DNA of 64,000 nt, from NCBI GenBank assembly GCA_026936335.1, contig JAPMXV010000006.1, positions 124,001-188,000 of the forward strand, in the 5' to 3' direction. Shown here piece by piece: positions 23,001-31,186 of the stretch. The notes under the pieces were generated by a model. It did no database searches. It worked only from the letters and a program-made list of their open reading frames with translations, and was not told where the DNA came from. The translations under genes were made by a program, and so were the position numbers. The stretch is from Mantamonas sphyraenae. Lineage: Eukaryota > CRuMs > Mantamonadidae. Positions within the stretch are counted from its first letter, which is position 1; each line of letters starts with the position of its first letter.

Positions 23001-25283
23001 GGATGGCAGGGTGTGCGCAGGGTCAACCGCACCTACACACCGCCCACCGCTCTAAGCAACGGTCTGACGTACGATTTGAAGCAGACGTTGAACGCACAGG
23101 TGTTTGTGGAGACCGGCACAATCACCTTGGCTCGGGAAATCCTCAACGAAGCGGGGTACGTGCGTCCGCTGAACGTCCTGCAACCTGGCAACCGCAAGCG
23201 TGTGGGAGTGTCGTTTTCGGTTAACCCGACCGCTGGCGATTTGTGGGCCATTGGTTTGACCAACAGCTCGACGCCGGGAGACACGAAGGAGTCGTGGCAG
23301 TTCTGGATGGGCATGTTGGTGAACAACCAGATTTCCGTGGGCTACGAAGCCACCACCCATGTGTCCGGCACGACCATCACAGCACCCAATGCGGAAACAC
23401 ACACTTTCCAGCTGCTTGTGGAGGGAAGCACCGTCAAGGTGTACAAGGACGACGCGGTTGTGTACACCTTTGCGGAAAAGGCGACCACCGCACCGCTGGT
23501 GATTCGCTTTTACACGCTTGGCAGCACTGGCAACCAGCCAGGGACACCCACACAGCCACCAGCTCTGGTGACGAATCTGCGCTACGTGGACGAGATTGCA
23601 CATGTGATGATTGTGAAGACGCCGTCGGTGACGTTGCCGTGGTTGGGATCGACAAACGTGAGCGACATCGCACTGCTCAACGAAGACTCGACGGCGGGTG
23701 TGCTGCGCTTGGTGGTGGAGAGCAACACGACACAGGTGACCGTGTTGTCGCAAAACGTGTACGAACAGACAGGCTCGGTGGAGGTGACGGGCGAACGCAG
23801 CGTGATCTCCGCGGCGTTGGCCTCGCTGTACGTGTCTGCGTCGGCTGGCGCAACCGGAAGCGAGACGCTGACGTTGACGCTGTACCCGCAGGGCCAGACG
23901 GGCAACAACTACGTGGACCAAGTGAGCGTGAATGTGGTGAGGAGCGCCGAGCCGGCCGCCACGATCACATTCACCGCAGGCACGAGCACATCGTGGAACG
24001 ACGCATCCAACTGGACGCCCAACAGGCTGCCGAACGACGCGGATGTAGTGGCTGTGAGCAACACAGTGGTGGTGGACACACCGACGGCAACTGCAAGGGT
24101 GCTCAAGGCCACGGGTACGGCAAACGTGACGGTGGTCGCTGGCGCACTGCTGAGTGTGGTGGACAGCGGATTGGTGGAGGCAGGCGCACGCGTGACGGTG
24201 GGTTCGGGTGGCGCTTTGCGTGCGTTGGGAACCGTGCATGTTCTGGGCACGCTTGTGCTGGACGCCAACAGCAAGGTGGAGGGTGTGTCGTCGGCTGCGG
24301 CTGGAGGGCATTCGCTGAGAGTGCCAGGCACAATGCATGTGCGTGGCAACGGCGGACTGTCCGGAGCAGCTGCGGTGGAGAAGGAGTATGTGCGTGTGGG
24401 GACGCTGGTGGTGGACACCGGCGCAGGGTTGAACGTGAGCAGCGGAGCGGTGGTCAGTGTGTCGCAAGTGGCACAGCTGATGGCAGGTGCAGTGCTGGGT
24501 GAACAGGGAACGGTGCGAATGGAGGCAGGAAGCCAGATCAACGTGGGCAGCCAGGTACAGATTGTGCAGGGCACCTTGCAAGCAATGGCCACGGCTACGG
24601 TGAACATGTCGCACGTGGTATGCTCGGAAGGGGCACTGGTGCATTTTGACGGCCCTGTGACGGTGGCAACGGCGGTGAACAACAGCGTGGTGGTTGGGCA
24701 TGGCAGTGGATCGCTGTGCACGGTGCGCCTGGGGAACAACAGCCAGGTGAGCGTGACGCTGAACGGAGCTGGCAACGAAGAGTTGGTGCTGCAGAGCGAT
24801 GTGGAGACACAGAAGGGAGGCATGCTGCAGGTGATGGGCAGCAGCGGGGGAATGGTGCGTGTGTGGCGCAACTGGAACAACGCAGCGAGCACCTCCAACG
24901 TGGGCATGCGCCTGTGGCACGCCAACGCACGTGTGCATTGGTACGCAGGCAACCTGCAACATGGTCTGGACTGCCGCTACGGCCGTTTCAGCAACCACTA
25001 CGACGCCGCTGTCGGCGGCCAAGGCGCAACCCTAGGCACCGTCACCGTGGCAGACGGCTGTGTCATGGACATGCACGCAGGCGCACAACGAACGGGTCAA
25101 GCCGTGTATGTGCGTGGAGGAAACATCAACACCGAGGCAGGCAGTGTCTTGACCCTGGCCACAGACGTCATCGTCAGCGCCGGCGCCATCCAGAATGCCG
25201 GAATCGTGCAACCTGGACGCTCGTTTTCCACAGGCACCACCGATCCTCTCCCCACCAACTACCCGCAGGTTCCGGGAGGGTGA
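20043..25283 (+). CDS. Large secreted modular protein: lectin-like modules, adhesin-like domain, beta-helix tail
   Basis: Exons 20043-20109, 20212-20304 and 20431-25283 (1670 residues); both donors are GTACGT. Residues 1-22 are a signal peptide. Residues ~25-1100 hold about six loosely similar beta-rich modules of ~150-190 residues, each with a Gly/Trp-containing strand pattern (WDYLL, WEYVFDNGY, WRYQ-like) ending in a hydrophobic R.G strand, which suggests a concanavalin/LamG-like fold. Residues ~1107-1225 resemble the cadherin-like repeat of bacterial adhesins (VEVTGERSVISAAL, then GSETLTLTLYP). A SWNDASNWTPNRLPNDADVV segment near 1240 opens a long Gly/Val-rich right-handed beta-helix-like region (VTVGSGGALRALGTVHVLG). 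There are many N-x-S/T sites. No TM segment or GPI signal is evident, so it is probably secreted or wall/matrix bound. No family name can be given. Confidence 0.75.
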   Translation: MDRHVALLLVFVSASLIASSVARTLRTHATLRFCDLDVPMHPLLQTHPLSSVHLRTEVPDDGSAVPIATSANIAFTNNNLTLTSTASGTSPTKRRAGVLFLRLFFFGWLRCTSCATHASSLLATCPCSTGYGNVGFTSSMLIEGNATHAYGVRFQVPSAGNQLAIGLSSASSDYSLSSADFQLRIDASGNVAVEYKGTSALLTPWTSMPTNTDVDLVYFNSTVQFWIGTARYFKFIQVPTLPLRIVGTWDANSAPVTMSVINRIASLETDVADAVPINWDSSYGIVTVNNGNEIWGVLANSLCSLNRTLQTYSDGTVSSFSWKNSANGGNQGGNYRFEIGVSTIVGSHTAAVDTWDASLRLTGKHGTQHWGYTYAYNGATSDTVLMSTSRYTEGTKWEYVFDNGYLLLENNDNLETFFESFYQPGTQLVVNIKLVTAGTRMLQVRVGDIPGASLLEQPRADALDIFYNRTKYIQLTANRTTIASGGDSFKAGFVANDIFDASTSSGRAVGLRFSDVNSLDPVSFGFHNASLPVSYPYVAAEWDYLLLCNTPHSSVFPCTAYEKGVSIPHLSGNYPNEVNNWEFTIRDGYVWILQSSVPEKAGKFPTPATGTYKVGMISGSGAGTLATQIRKVDEATNPPAANTLTAAPDAVNSAMLNPLVNNTALAGIAGTNYFRHAYAIPRDPTRVYGVTWKANRGSSQDWYVGLSPNPDPSLDETIDAWDINVKADINYSNSLLRMYARTNATVVSDYFDQPNSQEYTYSFKVFGNAVRWEAQGNMEYQWATGTAPEGPLYLRMGILGYSIYDVFLINDTFTPQHVDPLAIVPDEFTGIHGSFTPSENVTKFVSSFARGADGDYAASPYAIHRDDTREVGLTFQDLPGTHNAASIQGGFANDSAVGASKWLYQVSCDVNYANNHVRCKFLQGLDEEVVGSTGVVALYPNQQSELRMIARGDEVWVETNYGRVFTFPAAAQYPMYPRVGAKGRYFGWQGVRRVNRTYTPPTALSNGLTYDLKQTLNAQVFVETGTITLAREILNEAGYVRPLNVLQPGNRKRVGVSFSVNPTAGDLWAIGLTNSSTPGDTKESWQFWMGMLVNNQISVGYEATTHVSGTTITAPNAETHTFQLLVEGSTVKVYKDDAVVYTFAEKATTAPLVIRFYTLGSTGNQPGTPTQPPALVTNLRYVDEIAHVMIVKTPSVTLPWLGSTNVSDIALLNEDSTAGVLRLVVESNTTQVTVLSQNVYEQTGSVEVTGERSVISAALASLYVSASAGATGSETLTLTLYPQGQTGNNYVDQVSVNVVRSAEPAATITFTAGTSTSWNDASNWTPNRLPNDADVVAVSNTVVVDTPTATARVLKATGTANVTVVAGALLSVVDSGLVEAGARVTVGSGGALRALGTVHVLGTLVLDANSKVEGVSSAAAGGHSLRVPGTMHVRGNGGLSGAAAVEKEYVRVGTLVVDTGAGLNVSSGAVVSVSQVAQLMAGAVLGEQGTVRMEAGSQINVGSQVQIVQGTLQAMATATVNMSHVVCSEGALVHFDGPVTVATAVNNSVVVGHGSGSLCTVRLGNNSQVSVTLNGAGNEELVLQSDVETQKGGMLQVMGSSGGMVRVWRNWNNAASTSNVGMRLWHANARVHWYAGNLQHGLDCRYGRFSNHYDAAVGGQGATLGTVTVADGCVMDMHAGAQRTGQAVYVRGGNINTEAGSVLTLATDVIVSAGAIQNAGIVQPGRSFSTGTTDPLPTNYPQVPGG

Positions 25284-25324
25284 TGAAAAGCACAACAAAC
25301 AGATTTTCTTTGACTGCCCCCATT

Positions 25325-26203
25325 TTACCACACTTCCACCTCTTCCACTTCGTCACCTTCCTGTGCCTGTTCATGCAGGAGCTGTGCTTCGCACTTCCAG
25401 CGGGAAAGGGCTGCATTGGCGAGGAGATAGTGAGCCCGCTCGTTGTTTGCTCTGGCCCATCGTAGTTCGCGACGGAAGAGTCGGTAGGCGAGGGCCATGT
25501 TATCCAGGGCCATGCAATTGAAACCTATGTACACAAAGCAACGCCCGACGAGGAGGCGGTCACCGAGGCGAGTGGCAAGCTGCAGCTGGCGCAGCGCAAA
25601 AGCCATGGCCACTTGCGGGCGATCGGTCTGATAGTACGCGGCGCCAAGGGTGGACATGACGAGGCCCAGATTGATGTTGAGGGAGCGGAACACAAGCAAT
25701 GCATGCAGTTTGAGAGCCCAACGCACAATGGCGCCCATGTGCAGTCGTGGTAGAGGCAACAGAGTGACCACAAACGAAACGCTTCCGGACGAGGACGAGC
25801 CGTGGCCAGCCGAAACCAGGTCCAGAGTGTCCCAGTGCTCATCCACGTAAACAAGCTCCTCGTCGCTGCCGTCCCCGCCCCCGTCGTGGCCACTGCTGCT
25901 GGTGCTGCTGCTGCTGGTATGGCCACTATGAAGAGCGAGAGAGCGAGCGAGACGGCAGAGAGGTTTCACTGCAGGACGCCATTCGCTGGCGTGGGGCAGA
26001 CTGTGGTGCTGGGCCACGTGGCGGATGGACGTCCACAAAGAAGGATCACGCACTGGGACGATGGGGCCCTGTGCAACGCTGTCCATGCGCATGACGTCGT
26101 CGATGCGCCGTGGAAGGCAGACCGAAAGGCGCATCGCTTTTGTTTTTGGCGACACAGCGCATTTCCAATGTCCCATTCTCCAGCAGAAGATGCACCCATC
26201 CAT
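25325..26203 (-). CDS. TPR-containing protein of unknown role
   Basis: Single exon, 292 residues from ATG 26203; later in-frame ATGs exist (for example MRLSVCLPRR). The C-terminal ~120 residues look like two to three tetratricopeptide helix pairs: GAAYYQTDRPQVAMAFALRQ, then VYIGFNCMALDNMALAYRLF and RWARANNERAHYLLANAAL. The middle has a Ser/Gly/Asp-rich linker. The C-terminus is acidic. It may bind a partner through the TPR superhelix, but no function can be assigned. It lies tail to tail with the secreted protein gene (41 bases apart) and head to head with ZNHIT2 (42 bases between ATGs). The true start may be further downstream, because this spacing leaves almost no promoter. Confidence 0.6.
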   Translation of the reverse strand: MDGCIFCWRMGHWKCAVSPKTKAMRLSVCLPRRIDDVMRMDSVAQGPIVPVRDPSLWTSIRHVAQHHSLPHASEWRPAVKPLCRLARSLALHSGHTSSSSTSSSGHDGGGDGSDEELVYVDEHWDTLDLVSAGHGSSSSGSVSFVVTLLPLPRLHMGAIVRWALKLHALLVFRSLNINLGLVMSTLGAAYYQTDRPQVAMAFALRQLQLATRLGDRLLVGRCFVYIGFNCMALDNMALAYRLFRRELRWARANNERAHYLLANAALSRWKCEAQLLHEQAQEGDEVEEVEVW

Positions 26204-26245
26204 GTCTGGAATGGGAACAAAGGGGATGAGGAGGCAGAAACGGTG

Positions 26246-27693
26246 ATGTTGGTGCTGCCGGGCAAAGAGACAACTCAGGACGGACTTTTGATCAACTCCA
26301 AGCGTCTGTGCGCCGTGTGTGAGGAGCAGCGGTCCAAGTACAAATGCCCCCGGTGCAACATGCCCTATTGCTCACTGGGATGCTATCGAAAGCATGGCAG
26401 CATGTGCACAGAGAGCTTCCAGCAGCAGCAGCTTGCCGAGCAGATGCGCGGAACACGCGTCTCCGACGAGGAGCAACAGAATATGCAGCGGCTGTTGAGT
26501 CAGCTGTACCAACGCTTCAGAGAAGAGGAGGAGGAGGAGGCCAACGAAGGTGAGCGCAGCATGATCGTATGAGAGAAAGAAACGTCATCGAGCGGCGCAG
26601 ATCGAAATCCGACTTGAGTCGCGCTCACACAACTTTGCCACGCCCCACAACAGACCTTCTGGTGAAGCAAATGAGCTCAATGACGCTGGACGAACTGGAC
26701 GCCGGGATGCTGAGTGAAGAGCAACGTGAAGATTTCCACCGTGCTCTGAAGGACGGCCGCCTGGCGTCTCTCTTGCAGGTGTGGCGACCGTGGTGGGAGG
26801 CAGAACACAGCTTGTCGTCAGTGTCGGGTCTGATCCAGGAGCTGGACGAAGAAGGCAATGTGGTGGGGGCGGTGGAGGAGGAGGTGAAACGCCCCATGGT
26901 GCTGGAGGACGTGCCTGTGCTGACGACAGGCAGCAAGGGCCCTAGCCCTCTGTTGGGTCTGCATGTGCTCGAGGTAGTCTATGTCTACGTACACTGTATG
27001 CGTCTGTACAACGGCGAGTGGGAGGAACAGGACGTGGAAGCGTGGGAGCTGTGTATGCGCCTTTCGTGGGTGTTGGGCCAACCCAAACGAGCTGCAGCGT
27101 ATGCACAAGTGTCGGACGTGCTCACGTCGTTGCACACACGCACAAACGCCGATGAAGACACACATGCCATGGCCTTGGCAGACACCATGCATGTCCTGGG
27201 TGACCGGGGCAATCTCAACGCCGCCTTGAGCGATGCTCACGCCATGGCCTCCGCGTGTGTGGAGCATCTGACTCGCGTGCGCAAACAACATGAAGCAGCA
27301 AAGGCTGCAGTGGCACAGGCCGACCAAGAACGATCCGAGTCGTCCACAAGCTCCACGAATGCCAAACTGGCGCAGCAGCTGCAGGAGCTGGCAGCAAGCG
27401 ACGGACAGCGCGATCTGCCCACACTCACAGGACGGAATGCAAGCGTGGCAGAGGATGAGTTGCTGTCGTCGTCGTCGTCCTCTGTTGCGTGGCGCAAGAG
27501 CAAGGGCAGCAGCAACAACAACAACAACACAAACAAGAGTGGTAGCAAGGCGTTGCGTACACAGCTGCGAGCCAGCGTTGCGGCACAGCGCAAGCTGGTG
27601 TATTTTCTGTCGTGGGTGGCCAGTCTCAGTGAGGAGGCGTTTGAGAGCGAGGTGGTGGGCAAGTTGGTGGATGCCGTTGCCAGCTCCGCCTAG
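26246..27693 (+). CDS. ZNHIT2: Zinc finger HIT domain-containing protein 2 (R2TP/box C/D cofactor)
   Basis: Exons 26246-26549 and 26654-27693, 447 residues. Residues ~25-62 form the HIT zinc finger: CAVC, CPRC, YCSLGCYRKHGSMC. After the intron comes MTLDELDAGMLSEEQREDF, then SLLQVWRPWW, the diagnostic ZNHIT2 block. The C-terminal helical region ends with Ser/Asn-rich low complexity and a final helix. ZNHIT2 links the R2TP/RUVBL chaperone system to assembly of U5 snRNP and other complexes. The donor is GTGAGC. Its TAG stop shares four bases with the TAG of the convergent gene. Start choice: the first ATG in frame downstream of the divergent gene; an ATG at 26168 would add ~26 residues and overlap that gene. 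Confidence 0.87.
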
Positions 27694-29537
27694 TTCTTCT
27701 TCATCGTTGGACGCCTTGGCAACGCCTGCAAGGCGTCGACAATGACCGAGGCAGAGCTGGGAGGGTTGAGTCGCTCCTTTTTCATGTCCAGATGGTCGTC
27801 TTCAAAGATGTGATTGACCACTTTGATGAGGTTGTCTTCAGACTTTGTGAGCTGGCGCATGGACACTCGCCACCCCGAGCGAGTCTCGAGGACGTGGCGG
27901 TGGGCAGCCAGCACAGAGATGGTGACAACGGGCAGGTGACACTGCGCGGCGAGGGAGAGAATGGCGTGGGATTTGTGCACGTTGCCCGTAATGTACAGCA
28001 TGACGTCGCCTGCGCTGAGCACATTCGACACCTCGGACACCGTCGCCTTGGCCTTTGTGTGCAGCACCTGGATGTACTGGTTGCGAGGTACGTACTGGCT
28101 CAGATCGTCCGAGGTCTTGGACGGGTCATGCACAAACACAAACCGCAACTTGGATTGTTTGCGTGCCAGGTTGCGCAGGAATCCACCTACCTGCCGCTTC
28201 ATGTCTGGACTCAGGTCTTGTGACACCACCAACATCAGCAAATGGTTGGCTTCCAGGCTGCGCTCGCCGCGGAAGCGCAGAGAGGCACGGAAACGACGGT
28301 ATTGGGCGCGGTACAAAGGGGCCAGCATGCTGGAGCGCGCAAACCCCACATTGGTGACGCCAAGAGGAACACGATCGAGCATGAGGTCGCTCATGTGGTC
28401 TTCACACAGGGAATCCAAGCAGATAATGCCCTGAGCCCTGCTGAGTTGGTCGACTTGGGAGGAAATGGAGGCGGCGAGACGCAACGGTTCGCCCACCACC
28501 TCCTGCCTGTGTTGCTTGTTGTTGTGGACCGGGTAGTGACGCTCGAGGTGATCGTGCAGGCGCATGTGTTCTGTAAAGTGCTGCAGGTGTGTGCCCGAGT
28601 CCACGAGGACCACGGTCGACGGCAGATGTGGGACACCTTTGGAGATGTAGCGCTGCCGCATGATGTGCAAACGGGACAAGGGCAGCAGCAACAGCTCCAT
28701 GGGATGGTCATCAGGTGACTGGTGCTTCTGTTGGCAGTACGACAGGCAGTCGAGGTAGGTCCGTGCACGTTCATCGCTGAGATACTCCTGTCGCGAAAAC
28801 AGCGGTACGGAATTGACGTCGTTGCGCATGACGGAGCCGTACGGCACTTCGTGCATGTACAGCGATTGCCAACGGGACACACGGCTTACGGGTACGCGAC
28901 CATGGCTTTGTTGCGGAGACTCGTCCAGCCACAGGACGTGTGTTTCCACGTCGCGGTCACACAGCTCTTGCACAACTCCAACCAGTTCTGCCGCGCCTGC
29001 AAACAGGTCGCTTGCAGACACGCGGAATGAATACTTGGAATCCTGGCGGTGGGCGTCGCCGTATCCGTCGTCACTGGACTCGCGGAAGGAGTCCACTTCG
29101 TCATGGGAGTCGCTGTGTCGGGGCAGTTTGGCCACGTGCGAGAGCCACTCCCTTTCCCTGTCGGTCAACAGCACATACACACGCTTGCGTCGCGGCTGAT
29201 GCACATGTGCCCCTGTGCCCACTGGTGTGGGTGGCTTCAGTGGCTGATACCTGTGTGGATGCATGACAGCCGAGCAATTGCAACGGCGCAAGTCGAGCCG
29301 CTCCTCCTCGGGCTTGTGCTCCTGTTCTACCAGGCCTCGCTTGCCGTACGGCCGCCCATACACGGGAGCACGGTACACGAAAAGGAGCCAGAACAGCACT
29401 GACAGGGAGAGAAGCAATACAAAGCCGTGCTGCACACGCTGCGACCCGAGCTGCCACTGCGTCCGGCTCGTTGGTGACTGCATGCAATGGTAGCCTTGCA
29501 TCCAAACGCGCACTCTCAAGTCGTCGTCTACTCCCAT
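27690..29537 (-). CDS. Type II membrane glycosyltransferase-like protein (GT-B, GT4-like tail)
   Basis: Single exon, 615 residues. A short cytosolic N-terminus precedes one membrane anchor (FVLLLSLSVLFWLLFVY, residues ~43-60), and the rest would face the Golgi lumen. The C-terminal third has the look of a GT-B C-terminal Rossmann domain: SLEANHLLMLVVSQDL, RFVFVHDPSK, and an LSAGDVMLYITGN..HAILSLAAQCHLPVV segment. The last of these is close to the donor-binding region of GT4 enzymes, although the usual E-x7-E is not clear. The stop TAG at 27692-27690 overlaps that of ZNHIT2. It is divergent from another type II protein of similar plan, 126 bases away. Substrate unknown. Confidence 0.62.
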   Translation of the reverse strand: MGVDDDLRVRVWMQGYHCMQSPTSRTQWQLGSQRVQHGFVLLLSLSVLFWLLFVYRAPVYGRPYGKRGLVEQEHKPEEERLDLRRCNCSAVMHPHRYQPLKPPTPVGTGAHVHQPRRKRVYVLLTDREREWLSHVAKLPRHSDSHDEVDSFRESSDDGYGDAHRQDSKYSFRVSASDLFAGAAELVGVVQELCDRDVETHVLWLDESPQQSHGRVPVSRVSRWQSLYMHEVPYGSVMRNDVNSVPLFSRQEYLSDERARTYLDCLSYCQQKHQSPDDHPMELLLLPLSRLHIMRQRYISKGVPHLPSTVVLVDSGTHLQHFTEHMRLHDHLERHYPVHNNKQHRQEVVGEPLRLAASISSQVDQLSRAQGIICLDSLCEDHMSDLMLDRVPLGVTNVGFARSSMLAPLYRAQYRRFRASLRFRGERSLEANHLLMLVVSQDLSPDMKRQVGGFLRNLARKQSKLRFVFVHDPSKTSDDLSQYVPRNQYIQVLHTKAKATVSEVSNVLSAGDVMLYITGNVHKSHAILSLAAQCHLPVVTISVLAAHRHVLETRSGWRVSMRQLTKSEDNLIKVVNHIFEDDHLDMKKERLNPPSSASVIVDALQALPRRPTMKKN

Positions 29538-29663
29538 GAATTGATGACAGTGACAATGTGTGTGTGTGGTGTGTGCACTCCTGGACCTGTCCGGCGCTGT
29601 CTCAGCCATCAGAACCCTCCCCCCACAACCCCGTCTCCCGCTCTCTCTCTCTCGCTGCCATCC
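29538..29663. promoter_or_regulatory. Divergent promoter region between the two type II membrane proteins
   Basis: 126 bases between the two ATGs. It carries a TG run, a C-rich stretch and a CT tract ending directly at the plus-strand start. No TATA box was recognised. Confidence 0.4.
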
Positions 29664-31175
29664 ATGCAGGCGTCGACACTGTTCCTGGACAGAGTGCGGG
29701 GCATTCTGGTTTTTGTGCTCCTTTGGCTGGTGGTGGTGTTGCTTCTGCATGGCTCCACACCCACCGCGTCGCAGGCAAAGACCCAGCTGGGCTCCGAGAA
29801 GAGTGCCCGGGACACCTCCAGTTCCCTTGACAGGCTGTCCAGCAGCTCTGTGCGCTGCTCCTACATGAAACTGGACCTGGACATCTCCGAGTGCAACCGC
29901 CACAATTGGGTGGTTTCCCACGAGCTGCTCAACTCGTCCTGGACAGGAGGTCGGTCCGTGTACGTGGCACTGACCTCGCTCACCTCGCTCCCATGGTACC
30001 TGCAGCTTGTGGGACGCCAAGCACAGCAATATAACCTACTCGTGCCGGTCATTCTGGACGACTTTGACCTGAGCAGCCATCCGCAGCACGAGTTGGGCAG
30101 CGAATGGTGCGAGGCCGTGCAGCGTTTGCGCGACAATGCACTTCAGTTGCTGCGGTCCACTGGCCGCTACGACAAGCTATCTGCCGCAGGCACAAGCATA
30201 CGCGTTCATTTTTTCCCCAGCACTGAACAAAGGGAGCGCGAGCGTTCACATGGGTACGACACCCAATTTGTCAGCTGGGTTTCCTGTGTGCTGGAACGCC
30301 GCGCGTCTGTCAGTCTGCTCGTGTCTCAGGGGGAGGCCCTCGAGCCCATGGTCGTCAATGGCAACCCGGACATGGCCAACACTCCCCTCATGTGTGTTTG
30401 GGAGCAGACTGCATCCCATGCCCTGCTCCAGGCTGCGTCCATGGTTCCGGCCATTGGCCACGGCGACAGCAGCATCCAGTTCATCGCTGACCAGTTGCAA
30501 GAGGCCTCCCGTTTGTCCACCTTTCTCCACCGCTGCGACCAACACTCTGTATTTACCCAGGAGATGCGACGCTTTCTCATCGACACCCTGCACGTCGACC
30601 GCAGCATGGTGCGCAATTTGCAGCACCGCGTCGGTGTCCACTGCTCACGCACAGAGATGACACGTGGCGAACTGCGCTCCCAGCTGGGCATCGAACCCTG
30701 GGAGACTGTGCTCGGACTCCTGGGCCCTTGGCACGAGTTTGACGTCTCCATCACTCTCCTCCGTCTGCTGGGTCCTCTCATGGACAAACACCCCCACGGA
30801 CTCCACATCGTCTGTGCTGGCAACGGCAAGTGGATACAAATGATCCGCCAAATGGCCGATGTCTACCCGCACATGCACGTGTTGCCCAATCATCGCATCT
30901 CCCGCTCCGAGCTCATCAGCGGCATGGACATCTTCCTCAATCTAACTCGAGGTTCCTACTCCTTTGACGACGTCCTACTGCGACAGACTCTTCAACGCTA
31001 CGGTGTACGCAACCTCGATCTGGGCGTGCGTGCACGCCTCGCCGACGCACCCACCCTGCACGCTCACCTCGATGCCATCATCCAGCAGACCCTGGACCAT
31101 GCCAGCATGTCCACTGTCCGTGGCCAAAAGCCTGTCTGCCAGGTGCGCGACGTTGGCGAGGGAATTGCATGGTGA
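29664..31175 (+). CDS. Type II membrane glycosyltransferase-like protein, divergent partner
   Basis: Single exon, 503 residues. An N-terminal anchor (ILVFVLLWLVVVLLLHG, residues ~13-30) is followed by a Ser-rich stem and a lumenal domain. The C-terminal ~170 residues look GT-B-like: LRSQLGIEPWETVLGLLGPW, then HGLHIVCAGNGKW, HMHVLPNHRISRSELISGMD and IFLNLTRGSYSFDDVLLRQTL. This order resembles the GT4 donor domain in which an effect strand and the D.....S....E helix bind the sugar nucleotide. The 5' flank has a CT tract directly before the ATG. It ends 11 bases before the UTP13 stop on the other strand. Substrate unknown. It may be a diverged inverted duplicate of its neighbour. Confidence 0.62.
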   Translation: MQASTLFLDRVRGILVFVLLWLVVVLLLHGSTPTASQAKTQLGSEKSARDTSSSLDRLSSSSVRCSYMKLDLDISECNRHNWVVSHELLNSSWTGGRSVYVALTSLTSLPWYLQLVGRQAQQYNLLVPVILDDFDLSSHPQHELGSEWCEAVQRLRDNALQLLRSTGRYDKLSAAGTSIRVHFFPSTEQRERERSHGYDTQFVSWVSCVLERRASVSLLVSQGEALEPMVVNGNPDMANTPLMCVWEQTASHALLQAASMVPAIGHGDSSIQFIADQLQEASRLSTFLHRCDQHSVFTQEMRRFLIDTLHVDRSMVRNLQHRVGVHCSRTEMTRGELRSQLGIEPWETVLGLLGPWHEFDVSITLLRLLGPLMDKHPHGLHIVCAGNGKWIQMIRQMADVYPHMHVLPNHRISRSELISGMDIFLNLTRGSYSFDDVLLRQTLQRYGVRNLDLGVRARLADAPTLHAHLDAIIQQTLDHASMSTVRGQKPVCQVRDVGEGIAW

Positions 31176-31186
31176 GCAGAGCAGAT

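Noticed and set aside
23052-25022. 656-codon minus-strand open frame opposite the secreted protein
   Set aside because: His/Arg/Cys-rich with no domain pattern; it is the shadow of the spliced plus-strand frame with signal peptide and beta modules.
26168-26245. Upstream ATG for ZNHIT2
   Set aside because: It would add a non-conserved stretch and overlap the divergent TPR gene; the later ATG sits close to the zinc finger, as in relatives.
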